Below, piece after piece: positions 23,477 through 35,861 of a stretch of DNA of 64,000 nucleotides. This stretch comes from Helicostylum pulchrum (lineage: Eukaryota; Mucoromycota; Mucoromycetes; Mucorales; Mucoraceae), in assembly GCA_025677825.1 (NCBI GenBank), contig JAIXMO010000010.1, positions 62,001 to 126,000 of the forward strand, written 5' to 3'. Each line of letters starts with the position of its first letter. Within the stretch, counting starts at the first letter, position 1. The position numbers and the translations under genes were made by a program. Below the pieces are notes generated by a model, which saw only the letters and a program-made list of their open reading frames with translations, was not told where the DNA came from and ran no database searches.

Positions 23477-23645
23477 AATATAAAAGTTTTAAAAAGTAAA
23501 CAAAAAAAAGGTGAAAGTAAAAGTAAAAAAATTGACAGGTTTTTAGGCTACCCTTTTTATATTAAAAATAAATTTCTAGATCAAAAAATTGCGCAAAAAT
23601 AAAGAAACTTGTATGGATGAAAATTACAACATCAAAGGAAGGAGA

Positions 23646-24823
23646 TTATTGGTCAATTAAAGAATTGTAATGAGCACCCAATGAAAACAGTTGTTTATGA
23701 TACCTAAATTTTTTAAGATTAAAAATATAGATTAAGATCCGCTCCGTTTTTTTTTTCTCCCAGTCTTTTCTTTTACAACTTACGCTAGTTTTAAAGGCGA
23801 TTTATCGGGGTATTCATCATCACAGATTTTAATAATTGGACCCTCCATTTGAATTACGTCCACTGGTACCTTTCGAGATTTAGCCAACGCAACAATCTAA
23901 GAATTGGGAGGAGTTGAGTTATCACCACTTTTTTAGTCCTAGTATATATTTACCTCTAATTGACCTCCCCAACATGCTGTAGACTCAATATCGTTACAAT
24001 ATTTATTAAAATCACCGTCTTCCAAATACAAGAACGGGACAAAATCATCGGGATGGCTACGCATGTATTCCGCAGCTGACTTACGAAGTTCCTTGTAGCT
24101 GACATTTTCATCGTATCTCCTCTTTAACTGATCTGCAAAAGCATTATATAGGCTATACGCGCTCTCCCTTTTTAGTAAAACACGTTTTTATAAAGCAGTA
24201 TATATAATATTTACCAGTGACCATCAGCACCTACTTGTTTTATCCTTAAATTCATAGGCACAACTAATTTAGTAATTGCTTCAGTTTCTACAACACCAAG
24301 GTCAACTTGGTTTTCGGATTCTTTAATAGCTTCTTGACGTAACCTTTCCATTTCTGCGTTTCTCTTTTCGATTCTTGCTCTGGCTTTGTTTACCTTTTTT
24401 TTAGGCTGTTCCGCGCTGACAGTTTCGGCACTGACAGTTTCGGCACTGACAGTTTTGGCGCTGACAGCTTGTCCTTCTTCTTCTAAACTAAGTTGGTTTA
24501 AACGATCGAGGGAGATTCCGTCGTCAATCTAATTTATGCGTTTAAGTATTCAACCTTCTCTTTTTTTTTTTCTCTCTCTCCTTTCTTACTTGCTCTTCAT
24601 TGGGATCTAACCCAGCTTCTACAGCTTTTAAAACTCTGATTTCTTCTTCTTGTTTCGTTTTTAAATCGTATTCTAAATCAGCAATACGTGAATTGACTTC
24701 TCGCTTTTTACGCTTATCACTTTTAGGCACACTTTTACGTAAAGCGATAATTTTAGAAGTGAGTTGCTTTTGTTGTTCTCTGTGGGTTTCCAACAACTGG
24801 TCCATCGTCACTTGTTCAGACAT
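23646..24823 (-). CDS. OTU-domain deubiquitinase (OTUD6/OTU2-like)
   Basis: Five exons (24823-24590, 24528-24215, 24152-23954, 23896-23784, 23703-23646) give 305 residues. The N-terminal half is a charged helix (LETHREQQKQLTSKIIALRK) with a KKKVNKARARIEKRNAEMERLRQ segment, as in OTUD6. The OTU protease core has GADGHCLYNAFADQL (Asp180, Cys183), YMRSHPDDFVPFL, ACWGGQLEIVALAK, and the catalytic-His segment SLGAHYNS (His298). It should cleave ubiquitin chains; yeast and human relatives act on ribosomes and translation factors. A VSAE(K)T pentapeptide repeat in the linker comes from a 15-nt tandem DNA repeat. Confidence 0.94.
24415..24474. repeat. 15-nt tandem repeat inside OTU gene
   Basis: Four imperfect units of CTGACAGTTTCGGCA type, in frame, encoding repeated T-V-S-A-E in the OTU linker. 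The copy number is likely variable. Confidence 0.85.
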
Positions 24824-25073
24824 GCTTTGTAGGGAAAAAAAAAATTGTGTGTTTCTGTTTTTGTTTTTTATTTTATTTATTTATTTCAACGGTCACGCAG
24901 GATATCACTTTTCATCTGTATGCAACATACTTCTTTTTTGCTTATAATTCAAGTTTATGAGGACAAAATACAAGTTACAAAAAAAAAGAAGATAATATGT
25001 ATAAAAAGAAAGAGTATAATGATGTTTTCAAGGGATATTTACACAGTTTTTTTTTTATTGTATCAAAATGTCG

Positions 25074-25433
25074 TTATTTTCCAGATTGTTGTGCAGAAAA
25101 TTCCAAGTATTGCTTCTGTCGCAAGTCTAATACACGACGTTTATTAAAGTACTCAACCTACAAAGAAAAAAAAATGGGAGAGGGGGAGCATTATAAATAT
25201 ATATAAAAAAAAACATGACGCATTTAATAAAAAAAAAGAAGCTTTACCCAACTGGCCATACACCCTTCTTCAAAACCCTTTTTTAACTCTAAACATTGAG
25301 TTGCTTTTTCGGGATTCTTTTCAACTACTGTAGGATCGTTAATGTTTAACTTGTCGAGACATGCAAAGTATTCGTCACGTAAAAACCAACAACGCTTTCT
25401 TTCTTGACGAGTAGGTGGTTTAGTTTCTGTCAT
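25074..25433 (-). CDS. COA6: Cytochrome c oxidase assembly factor 6
   Basis: Exons 25433-25248 and 25157-25074 give 89 residues. The sequence has RQERKRCWFLRDEYFACLDK, then a second Cys pair in QCLELKKGFEEGCMASWVEYFNKRR. This is the twin CX9C-CX10C layout of COA6, an intermembrane-space protein that helps deliver copper to Cox2. I chose the start at 25433 because the upstream in-frame codons are a Phe/Lys-rich read-through of a T(n)A(n) tract. Confidence 0.93.
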
Positions 25434-25833
25434 ATTTTTATTTTTTTTAAAAAAAGTTAAAAAGAAAAGAGAACCGGAATTCAAATAAGCAACAGGGGCC
25501 CAGAAATCTTAGTGGCAGAGCAGGAAGCGGTCACTAGCAATTACAAAAGCTCTCCTCACACCAAATATGATTATGCGTTAAAAATATGTACATGAATTAA
25601 TTATTACAAGTGAGATTTCAGAGAAAAATGGTCTATTCTAGCTATTTATTTGTGTGTGCATTATTTAAAAGGAGATTTTGATAGTATTTATCCTCAATAA
25701 CCTAATTATTTTTTTTTTAAGTGGTGTGTACATCAATATTTTCGTTAATTGTTACCTTCAGTTGGCCTTGCCCCATCATTTTCAGTTTTAATAGTCCTCC
25801 CTATTTGAACAGTTTTCTTCATAATCAGCACCG

Positions 25834-26417
25834 TTACATTTTTTGAAAGAGGGACTCGCGAAGTTTACTAGCTTCGCTATTACGGTTTTGAGAGAGGGAC
25901 TCGCGAAATTTGCTTGATTCGCTATTAGAATTTCCGACGCCTGTATGGTAGATTCCTGTTGGACGTAGAGTATATCCGCTAGAATAAGTATTTGAGGTGG
26001 AGAAAGTGGGTGGTTGTGCGATGTAGGTTGACCCGATAGGTTCAGGGTACGGTACGCGAGATCCTTCACTGCGAGGGGTTGACACAGAAGAACTTGGTAT
26101 TTATCTTATTAGCACCCCCCCCCCCCGTTTTACTCTTTAGCTTAAAAACTTACCAGAAAGTATAAGAAGAAGGATAGTAGCCTACATTGCTGCTGATAAA
26201 ATTGTTATGTTGATCTAGTGGATCCGGTTTTCCAGCGAAATAGTAGTGGTAGTAGTAGTAGTACTCATCGCTGGCCAAACATACGCAAACCTAAAAGAAA
26301 GTTGTCACTAAAAACCTTTTTTTTTTAAAAAAAAAGAAATGTACTCCCATAAAGTAGAAAAAGGATACATACAATGAACACACCTTCGATAAACACGTAC
26401 AAGATATCTTTAAGCAT
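25834..26417 (-). CDS. Small single-pass membrane protein with Tyr-rich tail
   Basis: Exons 26417-26373, 26290-26154 and 26092-25834 give 146 residues. The hydrophobic N-terminus (ILYVFIEGVFIVCVCLA) is a signal anchor or membrane span. EYYYYYHYYFAGKPDP follows, then a Ser/Thr/Pro-rich tail (PYPEPIGSTYIAQPPTFS). The C-terminus carries a duplicated unit, NSESSKFRESLSQ and NSEASKLRESLFQ. The last acceptor is AAG rather than TAG, and intron 2 contains a run of about 14 G (minus strand). No family is recognised. A cell-surface or endomembrane location is an inference. Confidence 0.6.
26114..26127. repeat. Poly-C/poly-G run within an intron
   Basis: A run of C on the plus strand, hence a G run in the transcript, inside the second intron of the small membrane protein gene. 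Confidence 0.85.
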
Positions 26418-26972
26418 GGTAAAAAAAAAAAAAAATAGGAAAAGAGAAAGGAGTTTTGTACTTGCAATATAGTAAACGAGGGTCGTATTTAAAACACTGG
26501 AAAGATATACTAGCAGGGTAGTTAAAAGTAAAGCGTGTTTAAGATTTACTATGCTATAAGTCGATTTTGATATATTACACATTAGAGTATGTGTTCTCTT
26601 TATTATTCATGAAGACGGCTCGTTTATTCGTATATCAGTCCCTAGTAGTACAAAGTGCTACTCGTCCTGTGCTTGTTAATCACTAAATCTTTATAATACC
26701 AGCCGATGACAGGAATACGTAGATAGAAAAGAGGAAGAAAACGGGGGTTTTTAAAAAAAAGTATATGATGCTTCTCATTGTATAAAGACTATCCCCTCCT
26801 CAAATACAGGTAAAAAAAATGTTTATATTATAAAAAAAATTAAAAATTAAAAAAAAATGAAATAAAAAAAATGATATACTGAATATGTTTTTACAAGAAA
26901 GGGAAAAAAAGAAAAGAAAAAGTAACTAAAGTAGAGGGATGCGGGTGGGATGAGAAAAGATAAAAGGGTAAA
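26418..26972. other. Intergenic
   Basis: 555 nt between the 5' end of the small membrane protein gene and the 3' end of the RCH1-like gene, with several A runs near 26810-26870. No coding signal is seen. Confidence 0.5.
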
Positions 26973-28678
26973 TTATTTTTCGTAGTAATGCAATTGTGAT
27001 AAAGGTGAAGGTGAATGTGAATGAGGACCCATTTGAGAAGCTACTTGCGTCACCTCGCTGTCATAAGCATTCTCTTCCTCGTCCCTTACCATAGGAGTTT
27101 CTTGTAATTCTCTTTTCTTTTGGCCTCTTGCGACCCATTTCTTTAACAATTCGACTTCGATGTTTCCAAGAATAAGTTGTTCAACATGGTATAATAATAA
27201 CGGTGTAGATAAGACACCAATCATACCAGGATCTCCGTTTTGATACAAGACGTTAATTAACGGTACACCCATTGCAACAGTTTTAGTAGCACCACAATAC
27301 TATATTAAAAGTGTTGTTAGTGACTTATAATATATAAAGAAAAAAAAAACGTTATGCATTCTTTACCATAACTGCTACGGTATCTTCACGGGAATAACGG
27401 AGTCTCTTGAGCCAATCTGGGGTATTAATACATCTAGGTAATGGCAGTCTAGCTAATACTAAGCACAAGAGAGAAAATAGAATATAGAAACCGGCATTCA
27501 TGATTGCAACTGCAATAATGTCTTTAGGTTTTACAGCGGAAAAGGAACCAGCATACACAGCGTCAGAAAATACAGACCACACCATGGTTAACAACATAAA
27601 ACTACTAACATCAGATAATCTACATTTAACTTTAAATTTCGCAACTGGTTCAGTGAAAAACCATTGTATGATTTGACCGACAACAAGTGGTGCCAAAACG
27701 GTAATTCCCAGCTGCTTCAAAACTTGAACAAAATCAACGCCTCCGCTTGCTTGGGCTGTGCTTTCGTCTTCCGGTGTAGCAAGTAAAAGTGGGCCTTGGA
27801 ATACAGATACAAGAGCCGGAGAAACAAAAATACCTAGTACATTACCTAATGCCGCATTCATTAATGCTATAAATAAAACCCATTTTGGACTGGTTAGTAT
27901 ATATTATTTTTAAAAGTTAATAGTGTTTTTACCAGAGGCTTCATTTCCTTTTGCGTTTTTAGTCATGACAACATTTGATGAAACTGTGGTCGGTGTACTT
28001 GCTGCAATAACGACACCAACTAGCAACAAAGAATTAATGTTCATATGAAGTTTAAAAAATAACAGGACAAGGCCAAAGACAGAAAATGGGATAATAATCA
28101 AATTAATAAATTGAATTAAAAAATGAAGTCTAACACGTAATATCGTTTCTGCTAATATTTTGGTACGAAGTGATAAACCAGATATTAAAAAGATGACCAC
28201 AACAGCACCTATTTTGAAAAAAAGTTAGATAAGCTTATATATTAAAAAGGAGGAGAGACATTTTTTTTTTTTTACCCCATTTGATGGTCCATTCAGCACG
28301 AATATAACCACCTTTTCTAGCAACATTAGGGAACAAGATGGCCAAGACAATAGCAACCAGTAAACCGAGCAAGAACCAATATTTTACAAATAGTGCCCAA
28401 GAGACTTTTCTAATAGATACAAGTATTGATTTAAATCTACTTTGTTCTGCAGCGATAGTAGCTGATTTCTCTGTATAAACGGACGGTGTATAATTTTGTG
28501 ATTTTCTATGTTGTGTATGTTGATGAGTAGGTATAGTCACTTCACTAGCAAATGAAGAGTTTGTCTTTAACCTTGACTCATTCATCGCTAATTTAAATAA
28601 TCCAAAGAAAAGTGAGGGAGAAGAAGAAGAAGAAGAAGAGAAAGTCAATTTTCGCAGAATCCAAGATTTTATAGGCAT
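26973..28678 (-). CDS. RCH1: SLC10A7/RCH1-type bile-acid:sodium symporter-like membrane protein
   Basis: Exons 28678-28276, 28208-27933, 27866-27367 and 27299-26973 give 501 residues. After a Ser-rich cytosolic N-terminus come about ten hydrophobic segments. Family blocks are visible: YWFLLGLLVAIVLAILFP, IFLISGLSLRT, AASTPTTVSSNVVMTKNAKGNEA, ALGNVLGIFVSP, and YCGATKTVAMGVPL. These define the SBF_like group of human SLC10A7 and yeast/Candida Rch1, which lower cytosolic calcium influx rather than transport bile acids. The acidic, His-containing C-terminal tail may be regulatory. A shorter start at the Met in LAMNESRL is possible. Confidence 0.92.
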
Positions 28679-28811
28679 CCGCCCTTTTTTTTTGTTTTTT
28701 TTGTTTATTGTTTATTGTAGAACTAGAAGAAGAGTAAAATGGAAAAAGAAAGCGATATCACTTTTTGTTTGCAGTTAATTTTTTTTTGGGGGGTATCGAA
28801 AGGGGGGAGAG

Positions 28812-28839
28812 ACACACACACACACAGAGAGAGAGAGAG
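28812..28839. repeat. (CA)n-(GA)n microsatellite
   Basis: CA dinucleotides passing directly into GA dinucleotides. Confidence 0.95.
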
Positions 28840-28978
28840 TTAAAAAAAAAAGGGGGTCATTTAGCGAGATAATAGAAATTATGGATACGGAGAGCGTAAA
28901 TTTATGTGCTAGTGTGTGCGCGTGTGCGTGCGTGTATATATTTATATATATATTTAGATAAAAAAAAGTTTGGTGGAG

Positions 28979-29010
<32 letters not shown>

Positions 29011-29018
29011 ACACACAA
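28979..29018. repeat. (CA)n microsatellite
   Basis: About 20 CA units with one interruption. Confidence 0.95.
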
Positions 29019-31422
29019 GTATAAAATAGAAAAAACTATAAAAAAAAATGAGGAGGAAAAAAAAAAAAAAAAAAAAAAGGTATACACATTCACAGTAGAA
29101 TAGTAAGGCCATTCTCTCAACTCACCCCTTTCAACCGTGCGAACTATTACTATATTACTAATGAAGCAAATATGTATAAATATATCAACTCTATATAAAA
29201 TATTTCAATAAATTACCTAATTGTAACATATTCTGTATTTTGCTTGTTATAATTCAAACTTTCAGTCTAAGTCCCTTAAGTCTCAAGTAAATATGATTCT
29301 TTTTTTTTTGCAGTGGTATCCTTACATACTCAATTTTAAATGCCAAGACATTGCAACTTCTTTGTCCTTTTTTCATGCATTATTGTACAAAAAAAAAAAG
29401 GTTAACCCTAAGCCTCCTTTCGTCATCCTAAACCCCCTTTACACAATGTAACTTTTCTCCTACTTTTTTTTTCCATTTTTTATACACGATTTATAAAAAA
29501 AAACTTGATAATGTAAACCGATTTATACACGGTTGAAATATAAAAAGAAGGGCCCAAAAACTATCAGCGTCTCTTTTTTTTTCTTTCATCTAATCTTTTA
29601 TTTGTCATGTACAAAAAAAAAACTTATCAGAACATTCTAATAAGAAAAAACTGTTTTTTCTTTATACAGTGCATTAAAATAAAAACTTTAAACTTTTTTT
29701 TTTTTTTTTTTCCTTGTTTAATTTACAACTTGGAAGATGTTCTAGTATACTATAACAAACTTGGTAACAAAAAGACATGTAAAAAAGAACAAATTATGAG
29801 TTATTTCCGAACTTTGCAATAAACTGTTTTCGATCAATTTGTTGATACAGAAAAAAGGATCGCCCGTTCGCCGTAAGCAGGAGTTCATCATAAACAAAAA
29901 AGGAGTTTTATAGGAGCTCAAAGAATAGAATAGTTGGATAAAGGCCCTTTTTTTTATATTTCTTTTTTCATTTCGTAATACCCTTTTTTTTTGCTCCTGT
30001 ATTTATCATTTTATATATATTTTATTCTCTCTTTCTTTCTCTCTTTTGTTCATTTTCATTCTTATCTCTCCTAAATGACAACAACATATTATGAAACAAT
30101 TAAATCGAAACTAGTAAACCATTACGATTATGTTGTGCTACGATGGAGATCAAACAAATAATGGAAATCCGTGACACCAAATGTCAAGTTTTTTTTTTTT
30201 CATTAAAAATTTACACAGTGCCACAAAGATTTTTTTTTTTATTGCATCGGGCATGATCATAATGAGTTATTACCGAGATTTTTTCTTTTTAGCTGTGAAT
30301 ACATTCTATTATTTCTGCTCTTTTCAAGGAGATAGATTATATATCTTACTCTCCCCGCTCGAAAGCTATTATATTTTATTTATATAGATACATGCATTTA
30401 TATATATATTTGTTTATTTGTATAAAGGCGAAGGCGGGATGTACTTGTTTATTGAAAATCTTTCCTTTTACAGACACAAGAGTACGGTTTTTATTTTTTT
30501 ATTACGGTCTATACAGATGACATTACGTATCCGACTACTATTACCCGTACATATAACATTACGAACAACGTAATATCCATGACAATCATGCTTGAAAGAG
30601 AAATAACTTTAAATGTGCCGACATTTTTTTTTTTTTTTTTAGTTTTATGCATGCAAACGCAGCAGATATAATATGTATAGCTAGCAAAAAAAAAAAATAT
30701 ATAGTTTTACTTTTTTCTTAAAGTTTTTTGAAGAGACAATGATAATTACACTAACTTTTCTGTAGAATTAGTTTAGGGGAATAAAAAAAAAAGGGTCTTT
30801 GTAGAAATTTTTTTTTTGCCTTTCCACTTCGGGTTACTACACGAATTGGATAGTTACACGGTATTTATATCCAAATCGATGAGTGCCTCTTATATGTGCT
30901 TTTTTGTGTATGTGTGGCTTAATCTATGTTTATATTATTTACACGCGTAACCAGTTTAAAAGTTGGTATAATAATAAATATTTACATGTAATAGTTTTCC
31001 CGGTGTAGTAAAAGTTTACATTATGCAATCAATTTAGTAAACAACAACTAAAAATATATATTGTCAAGTGAATTACTGTAGGTGTGTGTTATCTAAAAAA
31101 AAAAATAGTATTGACATAACTATTATGCCCAAAATAAATGTCAATGCCGTATTAGTCTCCTATTGTAGCCGATCTGTATAACGATAAATATCTTTTTTTT
31201 TAAAAAAAGGCTTTAGAAACGTTTTTGACAGTTTAATATATCGTGGACGTGTGGTCTCAAAAAGGTATTTATATTGATCCTCACTAATAGTCTCCTAAGT
31301 GTACTATATATAAACCACACTTAAAAAAAAAAAAGGAGTTGATATATTATATTAAAACTTGACAATGAAAAAAAGGAGTACTTAAAGATTTTATACATAC
31401 TAATATTTTATTTATATACGAT

Positions 31423-33097
31423 TTAAGCAAACCCAAGGATTTTGTTATGGTTTTCAAGCGCCTTCTTTTGGCCGGGAGTAGCATCTAACGAAGGGTACGT
31501 AGTCATACCCATACTTAATTTCTCCATTTCGTTCATTGTGCTTGGCTTAGCTCTGTCTTCAAAGTTCTCTTCGCAATGGTTTCCAGGGAAATCAGGGGGT
31601 GTCCTATTTTTTCGAGTTAACTCTATATATATATCAAAACGTTGTGTACACAAAAAAAAAACTTACAATCCCTTTTCAAATGCTTCCCTTTGGATTAAAA
31701 GATATTCAGAGTTAATACGGCAGAGAGGAACAGATGGAATATAAAGAACGGATGAATCTACTTGGGAATCATTCTTCGATTCTACTGCATGTACTTGATC
31801 ACAATGCCTTAATTTTTTTTTAATACGTCTTTTTTTTTATATATAACATCATCATCATAGTATTTACCAAAATACAGCATCACCATAGCCTACATCAGGC
31901 ATAGATACCATGTTATCGATAATTTGAGGATAGTCTGTTTTACCAATACCTTGACATAATCCAGGGATAGCTCCAATATAATCACTGATACACAAAAAAA
32001 AAAAAAAGGGTTAATAGTGTGTTACAATATACTCCTTTTTTTAAAAGCTAACTTTTTATCAATATATTCTTTGATCAATGGTTTCATTAAAAAGTAAGCA
32101 GTAGACTGCTTTAAAAGAGGACACACACGAAGGGTTCCACCACCTGTTTTAATATCTGCCATAGCTAACCAGCCTTGGAAGTTACGGAATACTGAACATC
32201 CACCAGGGGAGTTGTAATAATCCATACGAGCTTCCACTCTGTGTGTCGCATCAAAAGGATCATGATTCTGTTGTAATAATAAAAATAAAAAAATTAGGAT
32301 TTTTAATTGTATAAAAAGATATTTGCTTTTTTTTTTTACCTCCCAATTTCCATTAAAGATTTCAGTGTAACATTTACGGTATTCAGGATCCAACCAACCT
32401 AAATAAATAAAATTTATCAGTAAGTAAAATATAACAAAAAAAAAGAAACCCCCTTACGTTCAATCGAACCACTATCAATATGCTCTTGCAAAGCGAAACT
32501 TTCATTTTGAGGTTTACGAATACGAAGTCTATCACAGTACCCTAAATTCTTTGATAAATCAATTGCGGTTGAGTCACTGGCATGCCAAATTTTATTGAGG
32601 GCTAAAGTCGCCGTATTGAAATTAGGGTGACCTCTTGCTTTCACTTGAGAGTGCGACCAATAAATTTCCCACACTTGAGGATCTGTTGCCGGGAACCCAA
32701 CAATTTCGCCCGGATGGTTATTGATATACGCTTGCACTTGGTTCTTGTACCCTCTAGCCTCTTGCTCTGAAACAACGTTACGAATAACAACACAACCACG
32801 CCTACGAATTTCGTCTGCGATATGGGCTGGGAACTGGCCTCCGTTAGCTTCGATCTCGGCGAACGTCACTTGAGGTACAACACCAGATCCCTTTTCTTTG
32901 ATCTCTACTGCTTCTTTTTCAAACGACTGCAAAAGTCTTTGGTACGCCTTGTCGAGCTTGGCCTGATCTTCTGCGTGAGGCACAATTTCTTTCTTTAACC
33001 TCAAGAAACTAGCGTCAAGAACTGTTTCTTTACCGCCGAGGTGAGAGAACACAGAGCTAATGTCTCCTTTAGCTTTGAGTTGTGAAGTAGCCATCAT
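31423..33097 (-). CDS. DUF1479 family Fe(II)/2-oxoglutarate dioxygenase-like protein
   Basis: Six exons (33097-32458, 32398-32340, 32267-32053, 31984-31868, 31807-31667, 31603-31423) give 450 residues, the usual size for DUF1479 (bacterial YbiU and many fungal proteins). Recognisable blocks are GCVVIRNVVSEQEA, FPATDPQVWEIYWSHSQVKAR, ALQEHIDSGSIERW with the likely metal-binding His206-x-Asp208, FRNFQGWLAMADIKTGGGTL, and GDAVFWHCDQVHAVE with the distal His (345 or 350). A non-haem oxygenase role is inferred from the jelly-roll motif; the substrate is unknown. Intron 3 starts GTTAGC, a weak donor. There is no targeting signal. The first ATG of MMATS was used; the second is equally possible. Confidence 0.9.
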
Positions 33098-34084
33098 TTT
33101 TTTTTTGATTTATTGTATGAGGAAATATAATATGCAAAAAAAAAAATCTGTAGCCAGATTTCGTTTCTTATATACAGCTTTTTTTTTTCACAGTATGTAA
33201 CGGATTTGGAGTACAGCGGAATAACCTACCCTCCGCGGAGAAATTTTATGTGCGTTTTAATTAGCTCAAAGTTTTCCCGCACTGGAAAGGTTAATCTTTC
33301 ATTTTCCCAAGGGATGCTGCATACGAAATCCTTTGAGGGGGATACTTTTTTGCTCTTAATATTTAATTGAGGATTTGGTGGGAGTTAGTAACCACAAGTG
33401 TAAATATTATTTTTTTAAAATCAAGAACTCTTTCTTTTGATTAATTGTAGACGCATATATACTATCTTTAGTCATTTAGTATTTTTAGTAGCAATGTAGC
33501 AGTAGTAGTAGTAGTAGTAGTAGTCGTCGTAGCAATCTAATAAACTCGCTCCTGGTTAATAGTCTAGTAATATCTTAGTAAAAAAATCGCTCTTATTATA
33601 CACTATCTGCGATGCAATTGTTATTTGGAATAAACGTCAAACAGTAAAAATTTCTCAAACTTGTCAATAGTTACATACCTTTCAGGCACCACCAAAAGGT
33701 AGTTTTCCGTTATAAGCACTATTCATTACAATATTAGGATTCTTCCGTATCGAGTTGTTATCTCGTTTTTAAACTAGGGCATTTATATTGCGTAGCTTTT
33801 TTTCCTGGCCCAAAAAAAAAATTGAATTGTACACAATAACTACTGACTAGTCTCAAGTGTAAATAATGTATACATCGTAAGGCAAATGTTGTCTGAATAT
33901 GTCAAATGGTAATGTTTGTGACCACTTTTATATTACTGACTTGAGCCTACGGATGACGTACGGGTCAGGGTTTGCGGAACTTGGAAAAACAAATGCGAGT
34001 ATAGTTTGCTGGAAAAAAAAAAGAGACGCGCAAGCTTTCTTATTTATTTTTCTTAGACATCTTTTTTTGAAAATAGATTAAACA
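33098..34084. other. Divergent intergenic region
   Basis: Shared upstream region of the DUF1479 gene (-) and RPN9 (+). It contains an (AGT)n repeat at 33496-33531 and a CRE-like TGACGTA at 33954-33960, about 125 nt before the RPN9 start. No coding sequence is seen. Confidence 0.45.
33496..33531. repeat. (AGT)n trinucleotide repeat
   Basis: About ten AGT/CGT units in the intergenic region. Confidence 0.9.
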
Positions 34085-35448
34085 ATGGCACAAACTATGG
34101 ATATTGACTTTGACGTACCTAAATTTCTTTATGAAGAAAGACAAAAAGTTGATGATTCTCTTCAACAATATTTTGTTGATTTTGAAGATCTTTATGAAAG
34201 AAAGTAAGTGCCTTTAACGCGTTCCTAGAAGAAGAAAAAAAAGTATTCAATTGTAATATTTTTTTTTAAAAAAATAGGTTGTGGCATCAATTGACTACAA
34301 GAGTTTTAGACTTTTTCAATGAACCTCGGTCCACTAGTCATAGAATTCCTGTTTACAGAAACTTTGTTGCTGAATGGGAAGATAAAATTAACAAGTTATC
34401 TCTTGTTACTATTGCACTTCAAGCTGCTAAACAATTCCAAGGTAATATATATATATATATATATAAAGAGAGAGATAAAAGAAGAGGACTAACGAGAAGA
34501 TAATAGATTTACAAGAATCCGTTGACTTTTTAAGTGAAATTATCAAGAAGGTCGATACACCTGAAACTAAAGACGTTTATGTTCTTGCAGTAATGGAATC
34601 AGCCGACTTTAAATTAAAGTTGAACCAAGCAGATGAAGTAAAGAAGGCCATTGATGAATCAGAAAAGATTTTGGATAGTTTTGATAGCGTGGAACCTGTA
34701 ATTTATGCTAGCTTTTACCGTATCAGTGCTGAATATTACAAGGCCAAGGCTAACTATGCTCAGTATTATAAGAGTGCTTTATTATATTTGGCCTGTGTTG
34801 ATATTGAAGAGTTAGGTTTGGTTGATAAAATGGAAAGAGCATACGATCTTTCTATTTCCGCATTATTGGGTGATATGATCTATAACTTTGGTGAATTGGT
34901 AAAGTTTTTTTTTTAAAAAAAAACAGCAAGTGTGTGTGTGTATACTAACAAAGAGTGTATAGTTAATGCATCCTATTCTTGATGCTCTTCTTGGTAGTGA
35001 ACACGAATGGCTTCGTTCTCTTTTATTTGCCTTTAATGCTGGTGATATCGGTAAATACGAAGCATTGGTACCTCATTTCACAAAGCAACCTTTACTCCAA
35101 CAAAACCAAGCTGCGCTCAGTAGAAAGATTTGTTTGATGTCATTGATTGAAGCAGTATTTAGACGTTCCACAGATAACCGTTCAATTCCCTTTTCTGAAA
35201 TCGCTGCTGAAACTCGTCTTTCGGTGGATGAAGTTGAACACCTTGTTATGAAGGCTTTATCATTAAACTTGATTCGTGGCTCCATTGATCAAGTCGATCA
35301 AATCGTTGTCGTTACATGGGTTCAACCTCGTGTACTTGATAAGGATCAAATCGATGGTATGAGACGTAAGCTTGAAGAATGGGATAATCAAGTAAAGAAG
35401 ATTAGTTCTTTTGTTGGTGAACAAGGTGGTGAAGTATTTGCACAATAA
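34085..35448 (+). CDS. RPN9: 26S proteasome regulatory subunit RPN9 (PSMD13)
   Basis: Exons 34085-34203, 34278-34441, 34507-34898 and 34963-35448 give 386 residues, close to the 376-393 of known RPN9. Family blocks are LYERKLWHQLTTRVLDFF, YKSALLYLACVDIEELG, and a PCI domain (HEWLRSLLFAFNAGDIGKYEAL ... ISRK-like LSRKICLMSLIEAVFRR ... VDEVEHLVMKALSLNLIRGSID). It ends WVQPRVLDKDQIDGMRRKLEEW. RPN9 is a helical-repeat plus winged-helix lid subunit. No PACE (Rpn4) box was found upstream. Confidence 0.96.
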
Positions 35449-35581
35449 ATAAAGTACAAAAAAAAAAAGCGTGTAACGTAAAAAGAAAAATATAACGCCA
35501 ATAAATTAGTAATAAATCCCCCATTCCCTTTTTTTTAAAAAAAAATATAAACTGTAATGCGTGATAAGATAAAAAGGACAC

Positions 35582-35707
35582 TAAGATAAGTTGTTGACCT
35601 TGTAAAACGAAGAAGCTAAGTGTGATGGTGATATAGCAAGTTGTAATCAGTGCGTTCATAACTCGCGTCCGACCAAATGGGCATATCCTACGAAAACCAT
35701 TATTCAT
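35582..35707 (-). CDS. Possible small membrane protein
   Basis: A minus-strand frame starting MNNGFRRICPFGRTRV has a hydrophobic stretch (ITTCYITITLSFFVLQ). A TATATAAG box lies about 25 nt upstream of the ATG. A potential intron (GTCAAC ... TTACAG) would end the protein soon after; otherwise the frame runs into the T(n)A(n) tract. It lies 3' to RPN9, tail to tail. No family is recognised, and it may be chance. Confidence 0.22.
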
Positions 35708-35861
35708 TATAACTGCAGTGATTTCTTATATAAGCAATTTTTTAAACTGCACCATCTCAGCGAGCTTTTTTTTCTTTAGCAGTAAGGCCACCCTTAAATA
35801 GAGCCGCTACTGTTTAAGCATTTGTTTTATTTTAAAATAAAATCATCATATGGGTGAATAA

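Larger units (their letters stand above)
28679..31422. other. Large gene-poor, repeat-rich block
   Basis: 2.7 kb of AT-rich DNA with CA/GA microsatellites (28812-29018), long A and T runs, and no frame with a recognisable product. The first few hundred bases should hold the RCH1 promoter. Frames on both strands at 28775-29120 are microsatellite artefacts. Confidence 0.45.

Noticed and set aside
28775..29120. Overlapping frames on both strands with His/Thr or Cys/Val repeats
   Set aside because: Products of CA/GT microsatellites and A runs.
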